Shown here one piece after another: positions 48,096-58,167 of a stretch of 64,000 bases of DNA. Position 1 is the first letter of the stretch; each line of letters opens with the position of its first letter. The stretch is from an uncultured bacterium (GTDB taxonomy: Bacteria > Bacillota_I > Bacilli_A > RF39 > UBA660), in the NCBI GenBank assembly GCA_947646655.1, contig CANSHI010000002.1:83123-147122 (forward strand), read 5' to 3'. Both the position numbers and the translations under genes were made by a program. The notes under the pieces are model-generated. The model searched no databases, had not been told where the DNA came from, and saw nothing but the letters and a program-made list of their open reading frames with translations.

Positions 48096-49226
48096 ATGAA
48101 TAAATTATTATTAAATCAATTTTTAGATGTTAAAAGAAGGATAAAAAAGAATAAGTCTATCGTTATAGTAGCTCCTTATTTTAATGAGGAAAGATTAAAA
48201 GATGGTTATTATAAAAGAGTAAAAGCAGTAGATGAATTATTTAAAGATTATTATAAAATTTATGTTACATATGAAACTGATGGAACTGCTATAAAGTTTG
48301 AAGAGCATGAAAATAATACGACAGTTGTAAGATATTTGCCAGGGTCTAGAAAGCAGAAGATTTTAGTGTCATTACTCATGATGGCTGCTAAAAGAATATA
48401 TTGTCATTCAGTTTGGCAAGTAAAAACTAAATTTTTTAAAATACCTGGAGTTAAAGTTTATGTAGATGTCCATGGTGTAGTTCCAGAGGAAGAAACATTA
48501 TATGGTAGATATGAAGCTGCCCAAATGTATGGCGATATAGAAGAAGCAACTGTTCAAAAGGCTGAGTGCTTGATATGTGTTACTAATAAAATTAGAGAAC
48601 ACTTAATGGAGAAGTATGGTAAGAAGTTTAAAGCTAAGACTATTGTTATGCCGATTTTTGATAGTTCATTAGCTCAGTACGATACGGAAGTACCTAAAGA
48701 GAAAGAATTTATTAAAGGAAAACCAGTAGTCATTTATGCTGGTGGTATTATGAAATGGCAAAAAATTGAGTTAATGCAAGAGTCTATTAACAAAACGATA
48801 GATAATGCCAATTTTATGGTTTACTGCCCTAATCCTAAAGAGTTTTGGGAAACTTGGAATTATCCGAAGTATAAAAATTTAACGGTTGGCTCAAAAGCTT
48901 ATAAAGATTTATGTACTGACGTTTATGCTAAGGCACATTATGGTTATGTTTTAAGAGATGATATAACTGTAAATAATGTGGCTTGTCCAACTAAAATAGC
49001 TGATTACTTTAAGTATAGAATTGTGCCAATTGTAAATAGTCCAAAAATCGGCGATTTCTTAGATTTAGGGATGAAATATGTAACTCTCGAAGATTTTAAT
49101 AATAATGAACTTCCTTCGAAGAAAGAGCTTGAAGAAATTGCAGATAATAATGAAAACGTCTTAAAGAAATATATCGATATTCATGAAAAGGGTAAAGATG
49201 AATTTAGAAAAATGTTTAAGGAGTAG
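48096..49226 (+). CDS. Glycosyltransferase (GT-B fold, GT4-like)
   Basis: A 376-aa cytosolic glycosyltransferase. It begins with a Rossmann-like strand (SIVIVAPYFNEERLKDGYYKR), the acceptor-side VYVDVHGVVPEE near residue 125, and the donor domain starts VVIYAGGIMKWQK near 209. It lacks an obvious ExxxxxxxE donor motif, so it is a divergent family 4/1-type enzyme. Donor and acceptor sugars cannot be read. AGAGGT precedes the ATG nine bases after the ATPase gene. It acts on the glycan exported by the adjacent ABC system. Confidence 0.75.
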   Translation: MNKLLLNQFLDVKRRIKKNKSIVIVAPYFNEERLKDGYYKRVKAVDELFKDYYKIYVTYETDGTAIKFEEHENNTTVVRYLPGSRKQKILVSLLMMAAKRIYCHSVWQVKTKFFKIPGVKVYVDVHGVVPEEETLYGRYEAAQMYGDIEEATVQKAECLICVTNKIREHLMEKYGKKFKAKTIVMPIFDSSLAQYDTEVPKEKEFIKGKPVVIYAGGIMKWQKIELMQESINKTIDNANFMVYCPNPKEFWETWNYPKYKNLTVGSKAYKDLCTDVYAKAHYGYVLRDDITVNNVACPTKIADYFKYRIVPIVNSPKIGDFLDLGMKYVTLEDFNNNELPSKKELEEIADNNENVLKKYIDIHEKGKDEFRKMFKE

Positions 49227-49229
49227 TAT

Positions 49230-50456
49230 ATGAAAATATTAAGAAAAATAAAAAGATTTTTTAAATATATAACAACAATAATATATTATATATTTTGTAA
49301 AATTAAAAATATTGGTAAGCCTAAGGGAGTTGCTCAAGTAATAAATTCTTTTAATAGTGGTGGTATGGAACAGGTTGCTGCAAACATTTATAAAATGTTT
49401 TTAGAAAATGGAAATGCCTCATATGTAATATCAGTTACGAATGATGCAGGTCCCATGTGTCAACAATTAGAATCGCCAAAGCATTTTAGAATGGTATATT
49501 ACGATTTTTGTGAAATGTTAAGATTTTGTGCTAAAAATAATATTGGAACTTTAATATATCATTTTACTACATTTAAAATGCCTCAATTTAAAATTTTGGG
49601 TTTTAAAAATTATTACATTGTTCATAACACATATATATGGTATACAGAAACAGAGTGGAAACATTTGAAGACAAAATTAAAATTTACAAATGGAATTATT
49701 GCAGTTTCAGAGTGGTGTAAAAGTTATTTTTGTAAAAAAACTGGTATTAATAATGTCAAAGTAATATTGAATGGAATCGATTTTGAAAATTTATATACTG
49801 GCAATATTTCTTCTGTCAATAGAGAAAATTTGAAAATTAAAGATAATGAAATTGCTATTTTGACAGTTGGTTCTTATACTGATGGAAAGCATCAGATGGA
49901 AATAATAGGAGTGGCTGAACAAATCATTAAAAAACATAAAAATGTTAAATTTATATGTGCTGGTCCTATACTAAACCAAGAATTATATGATTTATTCATG
50001 AAAACATTGAAAAAGTCTCCTGCTAAAGATAATATTATTATATTACACTATATCGCTCAAGATGAAATGGGAGACTTCATGAGAAAAAATTGTGACATTT
50101 ATTTGCAACCTTCTATTCACGAGGCAGGCGTTCCTCTTACAGTAATGGAAGCTTTGATGAATAAAAAGCCTGTTGTTATGACTGATTTTATGTTGAGTAA
50201 AACTTTTCCAGTTATTGACCGGATTAAAGGTGTGAGACCGCCTTATGAAGATATTATGGAAATAACTCCTAAGATTGCTAGTAATATGGCTAAAGAAAAA
50301 ATTGATGCTTCTACTGAAGAATTTGTTAAAGCTCTTGAAGAGATGATAGAAAATATCGAATATTTTAAAGATGAGAAGAATTTTAAAAGTGAAGATTATG
50401 CATTTCTCGATGTTAAGAGAATGGGTAAGGAGTATATCAGTTTTATAAAATTATAG
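49230..50456 (+). CDS. Glycosyltransferase family 4-type enzyme
   Basis: A 408-aa GT-B glycosyltransferase. The N-terminus has a basic, hydrophobic stretch (about residues 1-28) that may dock to the membrane, then AQVINSFNSGGMEQVAANI, the GG.E loop of GT4. The donor domain shows ILTVGSYTDGKHQ and the ExxxxxxxE motif HEAGVPLTVMEALM near residue 293-306. It begins 3 nt after the previous gene, with AAGGAG upstream. It is part of the continuous operon from 46526. Sugar specificity is unknown. Confidence 0.85.
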   Translation: MKILRKIKRFFKYITTIIYYIFCKIKNIGKPKGVAQVINSFNSGGMEQVAANIYKMFLENGNASYVISVTNDAGPMCQQLESPKHFRMVYYDFCEMLRFCAKNNIGTLIYHFTTFKMPQFKILGFKNYYIVHNTYIWYTETEWKHLKTKLKFTNGIIAVSEWCKSYFCKKTGINNVKVILNGIDFENLYTGNISSVNRENLKIKDNEIAILTVGSYTDGKHQMEIIGVAEQIIKKHKNVKFICAGPILNQELYDLFMKTLKKSPAKDNIIILHYIAQDEMGDFMRKNCDIYLQPSIHEAGVPLTVMEALMNKKPVVMTDFMLSKTFPVIDRIKGVRPPYEDIMEITPKIASNMAKEKIDASTEEFVKALEEMIENIEYFKDEKNFKSEDYAFLDVKRMGKEYISFIKL

Positions 50457-50468
50457 AAGGAGATTTCA

Positions 50469-52259
50469 ATGGAAGAAACTGAGAAATTAAGTGAGCATAA
50501 TAAGCTTACACAGTCACCTATAGAAAAGTTGTCATCAATTAGTTTTGAAGTAGGATGTATAGATGTCATTTTTGAGAAGGGAATTAATTATAAAAATATT
50601 TTAAAGGTTCTTAAAAAGAGTGACTATAAATTTAAATTTTATGTAATTGATCAAGAATTAATTGAAGATGTCAATAACATAAATGAATATACTTTTAAAA
50701 ACGTTTTTGAATTAAGAAATTTTATATACATATATGAAAATGATAAATGTGATTTTGCTAATGCGATCAATTGTATGGTCTCTGAATTATCTTTAAAGTA
50801 TATTAAACGGTTAATGGATACACTTGCTGGCTTAAAACTGTTAGCAAATTATAATGTTAAAAATAATGTGAGTGTAAAAACATCGACATTCTTTAACTCA
50901 CACGGTACAAATTGTTTTTTTGGAGGAGCAGAAAGATACCTTTTAGATTTATACGACATTTTAAAATCACAAAATATTAATTTAGATGTATATCAATTAT
51001 CCGAGAAACCTTTTTTTCGAAAAATTTATAATATGAATGTTATTGGTCTTCATGCGCCTTTAAAACCCGAGTTTTTAAATCGTTATGTATATGAAGATTT
51101 TTATAGTAAAAATTATATTTATCGAACTTTTAATGGTTCTCAATTACATATTTATTCTTCGTTTCAAGAATGTTACCCGAACCACATAGGTCCTTCGATT
51201 GGTATAAGTCATGGTATAAGCTGGGATAGTCCTTGTAATCATTATTCGTATGGTATGGAAGATTTTTGGGAAAATAAAAAGAAATATATCGATTCAATTT
51301 ATTATTGTGATAAAGTTATTTCGGTAGATACTAATACACCTAATTGGGTTCAAACTATCGATTATGAACTCGGAAGTAAAAAAGTTATGACAATTCCTAA
51401 TTATGTAGATATTAATCTTTTTAAACACAGTGGTAAAGCTAAAATGGACAAGATAATAATTACATTTCCTAGAAGGCTTTCTGAACCACGAGGAATTTAT
51501 TTAGTGCTTAACGTTATTCCAAGTATTTTGGAAAAATATAAAAATGTCGAATTTCATTTAGTTGGACGTGGTGACGAAAATATGTTAGCAGATATCAATA
51601 AGGTAATAGAAAAATTTCCTGATAATATAAAATGTTATTATAAAGAACCGAATGAAATGCAAGAAGTCTATCAATATACCGATATTAGTTTAATACCTAC
51701 TTTATATAGCGAGGGAACGAGTTTATCGTGTTTAGAAGCTATGGCATCTGGCAATATTGTTGTTGCAACTAGAGTTGGGGGACTAACCGACTTAATTATT
51801 AATAATTATAATGGTTATTTGATCGAGCCTAATGAAGAAGCACTCAAAGAATGTATATTAGATGTGCTTGAACGATACGAAGAGCAAGATATAATTAGAA
51901 AAAATGCTTCTCAAGTGGCTGCAACATTTAACAAAAGTTTGTGGAAAGAAAGATGGGAAAAACAGTTTGAAAGTTTTAAACTTAACAAATCTAACGGGCA
52001 GACTAAATTAGTTGAATTTTATTTAAAAAGTATTACTGACTGTAAAAGAACGGTTTTAAATTATATAAGGAATTATCTTTTAAATGGATATTTAGTTTAT
52101 TTAAGAGTTAGCGAATTCCCTTTGGAGGATAATATATCTAATGGATTGTTACAACTATTGAATATGGAAGAGGAAGTTGTTAGTGATGCAGAAAAGATAT
52201 TTGCTGATTCCAAATATTTTAACAAAATTGATAGAAAAGAATATATAGAATATTTTTAA
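50469..52259 (+). CDS. Large glycosyltransferase with extra N-terminal domain
   Basis: A 596-aa protein. Residues 1-135 form a domain I cannot assign (DVIFEKGINYKNILKVLKK). From residue about 140 follows a GT4-like GT-B enzyme: FNSHGTNCFFGGAERYLLDL, then ISHGISWDSPCNHY, and the donor motif YSEGTSLSCLEAMASGNIV near residue 415. A C-terminal about 90-residue helical tail is also extra. The added parts may bind acceptor glycan or a partner. AGAAGGAG precedes the ATG, 12 nt after the previous gene. Confidence 0.8.
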   Translation: MEETEKLSEHNKLTQSPIEKLSSISFEVGCIDVIFEKGINYKNILKVLKKSDYKFKFYVIDQELIEDVNNINEYTFKNVFELRNFIYIYENDKCDFANAINCMVSELSLKYIKRLMDTLAGLKLLANYNVKNNVSVKTSTFFNSHGTNCFFGGAERYLLDLYDILKSQNINLDVYQLSEKPFFRKIYNMNVIGLHAPLKPEFLNRYVYEDFYSKNYIYRTFNGSQLHIYSSFQECYPNHIGPSIGISHGISWDSPCNHYSYGMEDFWENKKKYIDSIYYCDKVISVDTNTPNWVQTIDYELGSKKVMTIPNYVDINLFKHSGKAKMDKIIITFPRRLSEPRGIYLVLNVIPSILEKYKNVEFHLVGRGDENMLADINKVIEKFPDNIKCYYKEPNEMQEVYQYTDISLIPTLYSEGTSLSCLEAMASGNIVVATRVGGLTDLIINNYNGYLIEPNEEALKECILDVLERYEEQDIIRKNASQVAATFNKSLWKERWEKQFESFKLNKSNGQTKLVEFYLKSITDCKRTVLNYIRNYLLNGYLVYLRVSEFPLEDNISNGLLQLLNMEEEVVSDAEKIFADSKYFNKIDRKEYIEYF

Positions 52260-52270
52260 GGAGTATATGT

Positions 52271-53389
52271 ATGAAAAAAATAAAAGTTATGAGTATTTTT
52301 GGAACTCGTCCTGAGGCTATAAAAATGGCCCCTTTAGTTAAAGAGTTAGAAAGTAGAGAGGAAATTGAAAGTATTGTTTGTGTAACAGCACAACACAGAG
52401 AAATGTTAGATCAAGTTTTGGATACTTTTCAGATTAAACCAGATTATGATTTAAATATAATGAAGCAAGGTCAAACTTTGGGAGATGTTACTACAAGAGC
52501 TTTGACTGGATTAGAAGAAGTAATCAAAGAGTCAAAACCTGATATTGTATTAGTACATGGAGATACAACGACAACTTTTGCTGGTGCATTAGCAGCCTTT
52601 TATAATCAAGTTGCTATTGGTCATGTGGAAGCTGGTTTAAGAACTGATGATAAATATTCGCCTTTTCCAGAAGAAATGAATCGTCAGATGGTCGATTGTA
52701 TGACCGATATGTATTTTGCCCCAACAGAGTTAAGTAAAGCCAATTTATTAAAAGAAAATATTCAGGAAGACAGAATTTATGTAACTGGGAATACTGCAAT
52801 TGATGCTATGAGTACGACAGTAAATAAGAACTATAAGCACCCTGAATTGGAATGGCTAGAGGATACTGATAGAATGATCCTGCTTACTGCTCATAGAAGA
52901 GAAAATTTGGGAGAACCTATGCGTCGTATATTTAAAGCCGTAAAGAGAGTTATGGATGAGTTTTCAGATGTCAAAGTAATCTATCCTATTCACATGAATC
53001 CTAAAGTTAGAGAGGTTGCTAAAGAAGTTTTTGAAGATTGTGAGCGAATAAAATTGATAGAACCTCTTGAAGTTTTTGATTTCCATAATTTTCAAAATAA
53101 ATCTTACATAATTTTAACTGATAGTGGTGGAATCCAAGAAGAGGCACCAAGTCTAGGGAAACCAGTTTTAGTGCTTAGAGATACTACTGAGAGACCTGAG
53201 GGAATAGATGCTGGAACATTAAAATTAGTAGGAACTGACGAAAATGTAATTTATGAAGAAACTAAAAAATTACTAACTAGTCAGGAAGTTTATACTAAAA
53301 TGAGTCATGCTTCTAACCCATATGGTGATGGTTTAGCAAGTAAGAGAATAGTCGATGCTATCATAGAAAGGCTTGGAAATGAAAAATAA
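52271..53389 (+). CDS. wecB: UDP-N-acetylglucosamine 2-epimerase
   Basis: This non-hydrolysing epimerase converts UDP-GlcNAc to UDP-ManNAc in the cytosol, supplying ManNAc for teichoic acid linkage units or other surface glycans. The 372-aa protein has IFGTRPEAIKMAPLV at the N-terminus, VHGDTTTTFAGA, HVEAGLRT with catalytic residues, and DSGGIQEEAPSLGKPVLVLR. AAGGAG sets the start, 11 nt after the previous gene. Its end overlaps the next gene by 11 nt. It agrees with a teichoic-acid-like product for the TagGH exporter. mnaA is an alternative name. Confidence 0.95.
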   Translation: MKKIKVMSIFGTRPEAIKMAPLVKELESREEIESIVCVTAQHREMLDQVLDTFQIKPDYDLNIMKQGQTLGDVTTRALTGLEEVIKESKPDIVLVHGDTTTTFAGALAAFYNQVAIGHVEAGLRTDDKYSPFPEEMNRQMVDCMTDMYFAPTELSKANLLKENIQEDRIYVTGNTAIDAMSTTVNKNYKHPELEWLEDTDRMILLTAHRRENLGEPMRRIFKAVKRVMDEFSDVKVIYPIHMNPKVREVAKEVFEDCERIKLIEPLEVFDFHNFQNKSYIILTDSGGIQEEAPSLGKPVLVLRDTTERPEGIDAGTLKLVGTDENVIYEETKKLLTSQEVYTKMSHASNPYGDGLASKRIVDAIIERLGNEK

Positions 53390-56300
53390 GGTCTTTTCCA
53401 TGCTTCTTTTAATTTTTTCTGTTCTTTTTCTCTATTATCCTGTTAGTTATGGACTAAATATTAAAGTTACTATTTGTTTTGTCGTTTTAGTTGCTATATT
53501 ATTTTATTTGCTAAAAAAAATGGATATTAAAATCAATTTATCAAGCAAATATCATTTGTTTATTATAGTTCTATTTGCAATTTTAACTAGAGTGGGAATA
53601 GTTACATTATTTAATGATAAAGTAACGCAAGTGTCAGATTTTGGCATGGCATTGGATGCTGCTAAAACAGGTTGGTTTCAGACGGATTATTATCAGGTGT
53701 TTACTCATTGGATTATGTACCCCAAGATATTAAGTCAGATATTTAAGTTATTTGGGACAAGCCAATTTGTTGCTTTACTATTTAATAGTGGAATTTTAAT
53801 TTTAGCCAGTATTTTATTGTATAAAGTAGCTGGTCTTATTTTAAAGAATGAGAAAAAAGCGTTTTATGTATCCTTAATCTATATTTTCTGGCCATCGAAT
53901 ATTTTGTATACGCTCATAACTACACCTGAGCATATTTGTTCATTTTTATTATTGTTGATATTATATTTATTCTTAAAAATAAATCAAAATAGGTTTTATT
54001 CTAAAAAGCCAGTAATTCTAATAATCTCTTCGATATTAGTTGGAATCCTATTGAGCATATGTAGTTTTTTTAAAAATTTTTCTTTTGTGTGTATAGTAGC
54101 ATTTATTATTTATTTAATAATGGATTTTCTATTCCAATATAGTAAAACAAAAAATATAAAAATAAATGAAGTCTTATCAAAATTTAATTTTAAAAATAAA
54201 GCTTTGTTTGTTGTTTTTATAATCATATCTTTTTTCGTTACAAATTCATTTATATATAATAAAATAGAAAAAGACTTTGTAAGAAATCCTGTAGTTAGAA
54301 ATGTTGCGCCATGTTATTTGAATGTTGGATTAAGAAATAATGGCATTTATGATTCTGAAAATGCTCAAATGTATTCTATGTATTTTGATACATTTAAAAA
54401 TCATGATTATGATTATAGAAGTGCTAACAAAGAAATAATGTCCAATTTAAAACACTATCTATTATATGAAAGAAGTAAAGCTGATACAGTAAAAATGTTA
54501 GATTATGACGCTGAAATATTGAATAGCAATGATGCTAGTAAAATTAATTATGTTGTAGAGTCTTTGCAAAATTCTAAAGATTATTATATAGTGGATTTTA
54601 TTAAAGATTATGTTATAAAGGTTAATAATATATTTTATCTAATAATTATTTTCTTAAGTGCTATAGGTTTAATAAAAATGTATAAAGAAAAAAATCTAAA
54701 ATTATTTTTAAGTTATTTAATTGTTTATGGCTCTTTATTATTAATTTTAATTATAGAAACTCAAAATAGATACATGTATGCCATTCAATCTTTAATGTGT
54801 ATTAATGCTGTTGCGGGTTTCAGTATATTAAAAAAATTATTTGTAAAATATATAAAACCAGAAAAGATAATGAAACAAAAAGTAGATTATCGTAGCATAT
54901 TTTATTTGGGATTTTTTATTTTATTGTTTATATTTTTAAATATATTTATTCCATCTTTAATGCTTTTAATAAATGTTTCTGTACAAAAATGTTATTTTTA
55001 CATATCACTTATATTAACAATAGGGATAGTTTTGTATTTATTGAAAAGATGGAAAATATTAAACATAAAATCTTTTTTAGTATCCATTGTTCTTCCGATA
55101 TTTCTAATTGTTACTTCAATTACTGTTAGTGGTCAAATATATGATAGTACTTGGGACGGGAATATGTATCATAAAGCATCAATTGGATACCTGATGGATG
55201 GATGGAATCCTAATAAAGAGCCAGTAGAAGAATATGATATGAAACAAGAAAGACCTAAAATGGTACATGAATTGTCTCATTTATGGATCAACCATTATCC
55301 AAAAGCTTCTTATCTATTTGGCGCCGACATTGGAGTTGTTACTGGACGTGTGGAGAGTGGTAAGGCAATTAATTTCTTATCAATGGTTGTATTGTTTACT
55401 TTTACTTTATCATTGTTATTGTTTAAAAAGAAAAAAAGAATTTTTGCTATTTTGTTTTCATTTCTTATACTTTCGTGTACAACAATTCTAAGTCAAATTA
55501 TTAATAATTTTGTTGACTGTTTAGTTTTCTTGTATTTCTATATGCTTATTTGGTATTTCTTTGCTAATGAGGAGAAAGGATACATTTCTAAAGCAGAACT
55601 GTTAGCATGTTATTTGATTTTTTTAGTAGTATTGATAAATATTAAATATTCATCATTTGGATATGCAGGTATATTTTGCTTAGGCTATTATCTTTGGTAC
55701 TTTATAAGATTATTACAGAAAAAGTTTGGCAAAGAACAATTTATAGGATTTACTTTGACGTCCGTTTCGGCTGTTATAATTTCAATTTTTGTAGTAGGAT
55801 CAAGTTCATATCCTAAAAATTATGTTGAACATGGTAATCCTTTTTATCCTTTAATGGGTGAGGGTAAGATCGATATAATGAATCGTGAGTTAATACCTGA
55901 ATTACACGATGCTCCACCAATAAAGAGATTTTTAGTATCAACTTATTCAGAGGCTTTAAATGCTTCGGCCAATTCTAATGAAAAAGCTATGTTAAAAATT
56001 CCGTTTATTATAAAGGAAAAAGAATTACCTTTGGCTAGAAGATGTGAAATAAGAATTTCTGGAAATGGCTTCCTTTTTAGTGGAATATTAACTGTATCTT
56101 TTTTCGTCTTTATGATACTTATCATTAAAGAATTCAAAAGAGATAGAAAAAAGTTTATGTTAATGATAATACCAATATTTATAACAGTTATTATGATGTT
56201 TGTTATGTCTGATTTATGGTGGCTAAGATATTTTCCACAAATTCATTTCTTTGTATTGGGAGCTATTTTATTAATGGAACAATATTCAAATTTGGTGTTG

Positions 56301-56603
56301 AAATATTTACAAAAGTTTTTAATGATAATGACTTTCTTGAATGGTGCTATATTTTTATATGGCGGAATTGATGAAGCTTTTAGACATTCTACAACATTTA
56401 ATCGAGAATTAGACATTATAAGAGGAAACTATGATCCACATGAATATCAACTTAAAATTTATACGTCTATGTTTCCAGGAGCTTATTTTGACATTGATAG
56501 AGAATTACCTGAATATCAGATTATCTATACTGATATACCAATTAAAGATTACGAATACACATTAAATGGGGGATATGAATGTGGAATTGCTGAGAAGTTA
56601 TAA
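53379..56603 (+). CDS. Double-length GT-C membrane glycosyltransferase
   Basis: A 1074-aa integral membrane protein with about 20-24 hydrophobic helices, twice the size of a normal GT-C enzyme. The first half (to about residue 490) has the GT39/ArnT-like first loop QVSDFGMALDAAKTGWF with an Asp and then FTHWIMYPKILSQI. The second half begins about residue 505 and has its own first loop, DSTWDGNMYHKASIGYL. It looks like a fusion of two polyprenyl-phosphate-sugar-dependent glycosyltransferases working outside the membrane. The ATG at 53379 lies within the end of wecB, with GAAAGG upstream. A terminator follows. Confidence 0.75.
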   Translation: MKNKVFSMLLLIFSVLFLYYPVSYGLNIKVTICFVVLVAILFYLLKKMDIKINLSSKYHLFIIVLFAILTRVGIVTLFNDKVTQVSDFGMALDAAKTGWFQTDYYQVFTHWIMYPKILSQIFKLFGTSQFVALLFNSGILILASILLYKVAGLILKNEKKAFYVSLIYIFWPSNILYTLITTPEHICSFLLLLILYLFLKINQNRFYSKKPVILIISSILVGILLSICSFFKNFSFVCIVAFIIYLIMDFLFQYSKTKNIKINEVLSKFNFKNKALFVVFIIISFFVTNSFIYNKIEKDFVRNPVVRNVAPCYLNVGLRNNGIYDSENAQMYSMYFDTFKNHDYDYRSANKEIMSNLKHYLLYERSKADTVKMLDYDAEILNSNDASKINYVVESLQNSKDYYIVDFIKDYVIKVNNIFYLIIIFLSAIGLIKMYKEKNLKLFLSYLIVYGSLLLILIIETQNRYMYAIQSLMCINAVAGFSILKKLFVKYIKPEKIMKQKVDYRSIFYLGFFILLFIFLNIFIPSLMLLINVSVQKCYFYISLILTIGIVLYLLKRWKILNIKSFLVSIVLPIFLIVTSITVSGQIYDSTWDGNMYHKASIGYLMDGWNPNKEPVEEYDMKQERPKMVHELSHLWINHYPKASYLFGADIGVVTGRVESGKAINFLSMVVLFTFTLSLLLFKKKKRIFAILFSFLILSCTTILSQIINNFVDCLVFLYFYMLIWYFFANEEKGYISKAELLACYLIFLVVLINIKYSSFGYAGIFCLGYYLWYFIRLLQKKFGKEQFIGFTLTSVSAVIISIFVVGSSSYPKNYVEHGNPFYPLMGEGKIDIMNRELIPELHDAPPIKRFLVSTYSEALNASANSNEKAMLKIPFIIKEKELPLARRCEIRISGNGFLFSGILTVSFFVFMILIIKEFKRDRKKFMLMIIPIFITVIMMFVMSDLWWLRYFPQIHFFVLGAILLMEQYSNLVLKYLQKFLMIMTFLNGAIFLYGGIDEAFRHSTTFNRELDIIRGNYDPHEYQLKIYTSMFPGAYFDIDRELPEYQIIYTDIPIKDYEYTLNGGYECGIAEKL

Positions 56604-56640
56604 TTAAAACATAGTAACGGTTAAGTTAATTAGTGTAAAT

Positions 56641-56682
56641 AAAATAGACGTTATCCAAATTTTGGAGAGGTCTATTTTAATT
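56641..56682 (+). terminator. Terminator of the export/glycosyltransferase operon
   Basis: AAAATAGAC (56641-56649) pairs with GTCTATTTT (56670-56678), with an inner CCAAATTTTGG palindrome extending the hairpin. The T-run is interrupted by AA. Confidence 0.65.
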
Positions 56683-56695
56683 TGTATTTGTATAC

Positions 56696-56725
56696 TTGCA
56701 ACTATTGTATTAGTTATGGTAAAAT
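56696..56725 (+). promoter_or_regulatory. Promoter of the UbiA-HAD-GT-C operon
   Basis: TTGCAA (56696-56701), an 18-bp spacer and TAAAAT (56720-56725) with TGG as extended -10. AGAAGGTAG precedes the ATG at 56762. Confidence 0.65.
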
Positions 56726-56761
56726 GTTGTTATCTTAGATGTTGTAAGAAGAAGGTAGTAT

Positions 56762-57607
56762 ATGAGAAAATATTTAGAATTAATAAGAGTAAAACATTGG
56801 GTAAAAAATTTACTGGTTTTTGTACCTTTAATATTTTCAAAGCTAATTGGCTATGATACAGTATTTAATACTATATTAGGTTTTTTGTCTTTTAGCTTTT
56901 TATCTTCTTTCATATATATTGTGAACGATATACGTGATATAGAAAAAGATAAGTTGCATCCACGGAAAAAAAATAGGCCTCTTCCTAGTGGTAAAGTAAA
57001 AAAGAGAACTGCTATAATTATAGCAGTATTAATGATTACTTTGTCAGTAATCATTAATATAATAATACATAATAATATTTTAAATATTTCTTTATATTTT
57101 TTAATTGGCTATTTTGTAATTAATATAGCTTATAGTTTTGGTTTAAAGAATATAGCAATCATCGATATTATATTATTGGCAACAGGATTTGTATTAAGAG
57201 TGTATTATGGTGCATCAATAATAAATGTACAAGTTTCAAATTGGTTGTTTTTAACGGTTTTAAATGCTTCTTTATTTTTAGGTTTAGGTAAACGGAAAAA
57301 GGAGTTATTAAATAATAAAAAAAGTAGAAAAGTTTTAGAACAATATAATGAAGCTTTTCTAGATAAATTTCAGTATTTAACTTTGAGTTTAACTCTTGTA
57401 TTCTACTCATTATGGACTATTAATCAAAATATAAATTACATGTATCTTTCTATTCCATTTGTAATTATGATAATGATGAGATATTGTTTAGTTGTAGAGG
57501 AGTGCGATGAAGGAGATCCTACAACTATCCTTTATCAAGATAAACTTTTGTTAATTATGTGTGTAGTTTATGGTATTTCAATGTTAGTATTATTGGAGTT
57601 GTTTTGA
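56762..57607 (+). CDS. UbiA-type decaprenyl-phosphate phosphoribosyltransferase
   Basis: A 281-aa membrane prenyltransferase-fold protein with about eight helices. The N-terminus RVKHWVKNLLVFVPLIFS and NDIRDIEKDKLHPRKKNRPL match decaprenyl-phosphate phosphoribosyltransferase (DPPR synthase, as in Rv3806c), which transfers phosphoribose from PRPP to a polyprenyl phosphate. A second Asp-rich site lies in NIAIIDIILLATGFVLR. It would make a lipid-linked pentofuranose phosphate for membrane glycosyltransferases. Polyprenyl length is unknown. It overlaps the HAD gene by one base (TGATG). Confidence 0.82.
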   Translation: MRKYLELIRVKHWVKNLLVFVPLIFSKLIGYDTVFNTILGFLSFSFLSSFIYIVNDIRDIEKDKLHPRKKNRPLPSGKVKKRTAIIIAVLMITLSVIINIIIHNNILNISLYFLIGYFVINIAYSFGLKNIAIIDIILLATGFVLRVYYGASIINVQVSNWLFLTVLNASLFLGLGKRKKELLNNKKSRKVLEQYNEAFLDKFQYLTLSLTLVFYSLWTINQNINYMYLSIPFVIMIMMRYCLVVEECDEGDPTTILYQDKLLLIMCVVYGISMLVLLELF

Positions 57608-58167
57608 TGAACATATATGATTTTGATGGGACAATATATGATGGGGATTCTAGTGTGGATTTTTTTAAATTTTGTATTAGAAAAAATAAAAGATGCTTAT
57701 TAGTGATTCCAAGATTAGGATTAATATTTATAGCGTATAAATTAAAATTTAGAACTAAAGAACAATTAAAATCGGTTTTTTTTAGTATAGTTAAAAACTT
57801 TAGTGATTTAGAAAAACTTGTTAAGAATTTTTGGGATATAAATATTTTTAAAATTAAAAAGTTTTATTTGAACAATAAACAATCGAGTGACATTATTATT
57901 AGTGCTTCTCCAGAATTTCTATTACAAGAAGTTGCTAACAGACTTGGTTTTAAATTAATTGCGACTAAAGTTGATATAAATACTGGAAAATTGGAAGGCA
58001 AAAACTGTTATGGTAAAGAAAAGGTTAAAAGATTAGCTGATTTGAACATTTTCTCCTGCGAAAAATTTTATTCAGATTCCCGTACAGATTTACCTTGTAA
58101 GAAAATTGCTAAACATTCTTTTATAGTTCTAGGTGATGAAATTATAGATTGGGATGAACAAGGATGA
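57607..58167 (+). CDS. HAD-family phosphatase, probably for polyprenyl phosphoribose
   Basis: A 186-aa haloacid dehalogenase-superfamily phosphatase of the IB type. Motif I is IYDFDGTIYDGD at the N-terminus with the nucleophilic Asp; motif II is IIISASPEFLL near residue 98; motif III/IV is YSDSRTDLPC near residue 157. Its place directly after the DPPR-synthase-like gene suggests that it removes the 5-phosphate from the product, as HAD or PAP2 phosphatases do in other organisms. The ATG at 57607 shares its A with the ubiA stop; an in-frame ATG far upstream lies in ubiA. It overlaps the next gene by 4 nt. Confidence 0.8.
   Translation: MNIYDFDGTIYDGDSSVDFFKFCIRKNKRCLLVIPRLGLIFIAYKLKFRTKEQLKSVFFSIVKNFSDLEKLVKNFWDINIFKIKKFYLNNKQSSDIIISASPEFLLQEVANRLGFKLIATKVDINTGKLEGKNCYGKEKVKRLADLNIFSCEKFYSDSRTDLPCKKIAKHSFIVLGDEIIDWDEQG

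Noticed and set aside
56662..56856. Small hydrophobic Cys-rich reading frame starting at a TTG
   Set aside because: It begins inside the terminator hairpin, runs through the next promoter and overlaps the start of the UbiA gene in another frame.
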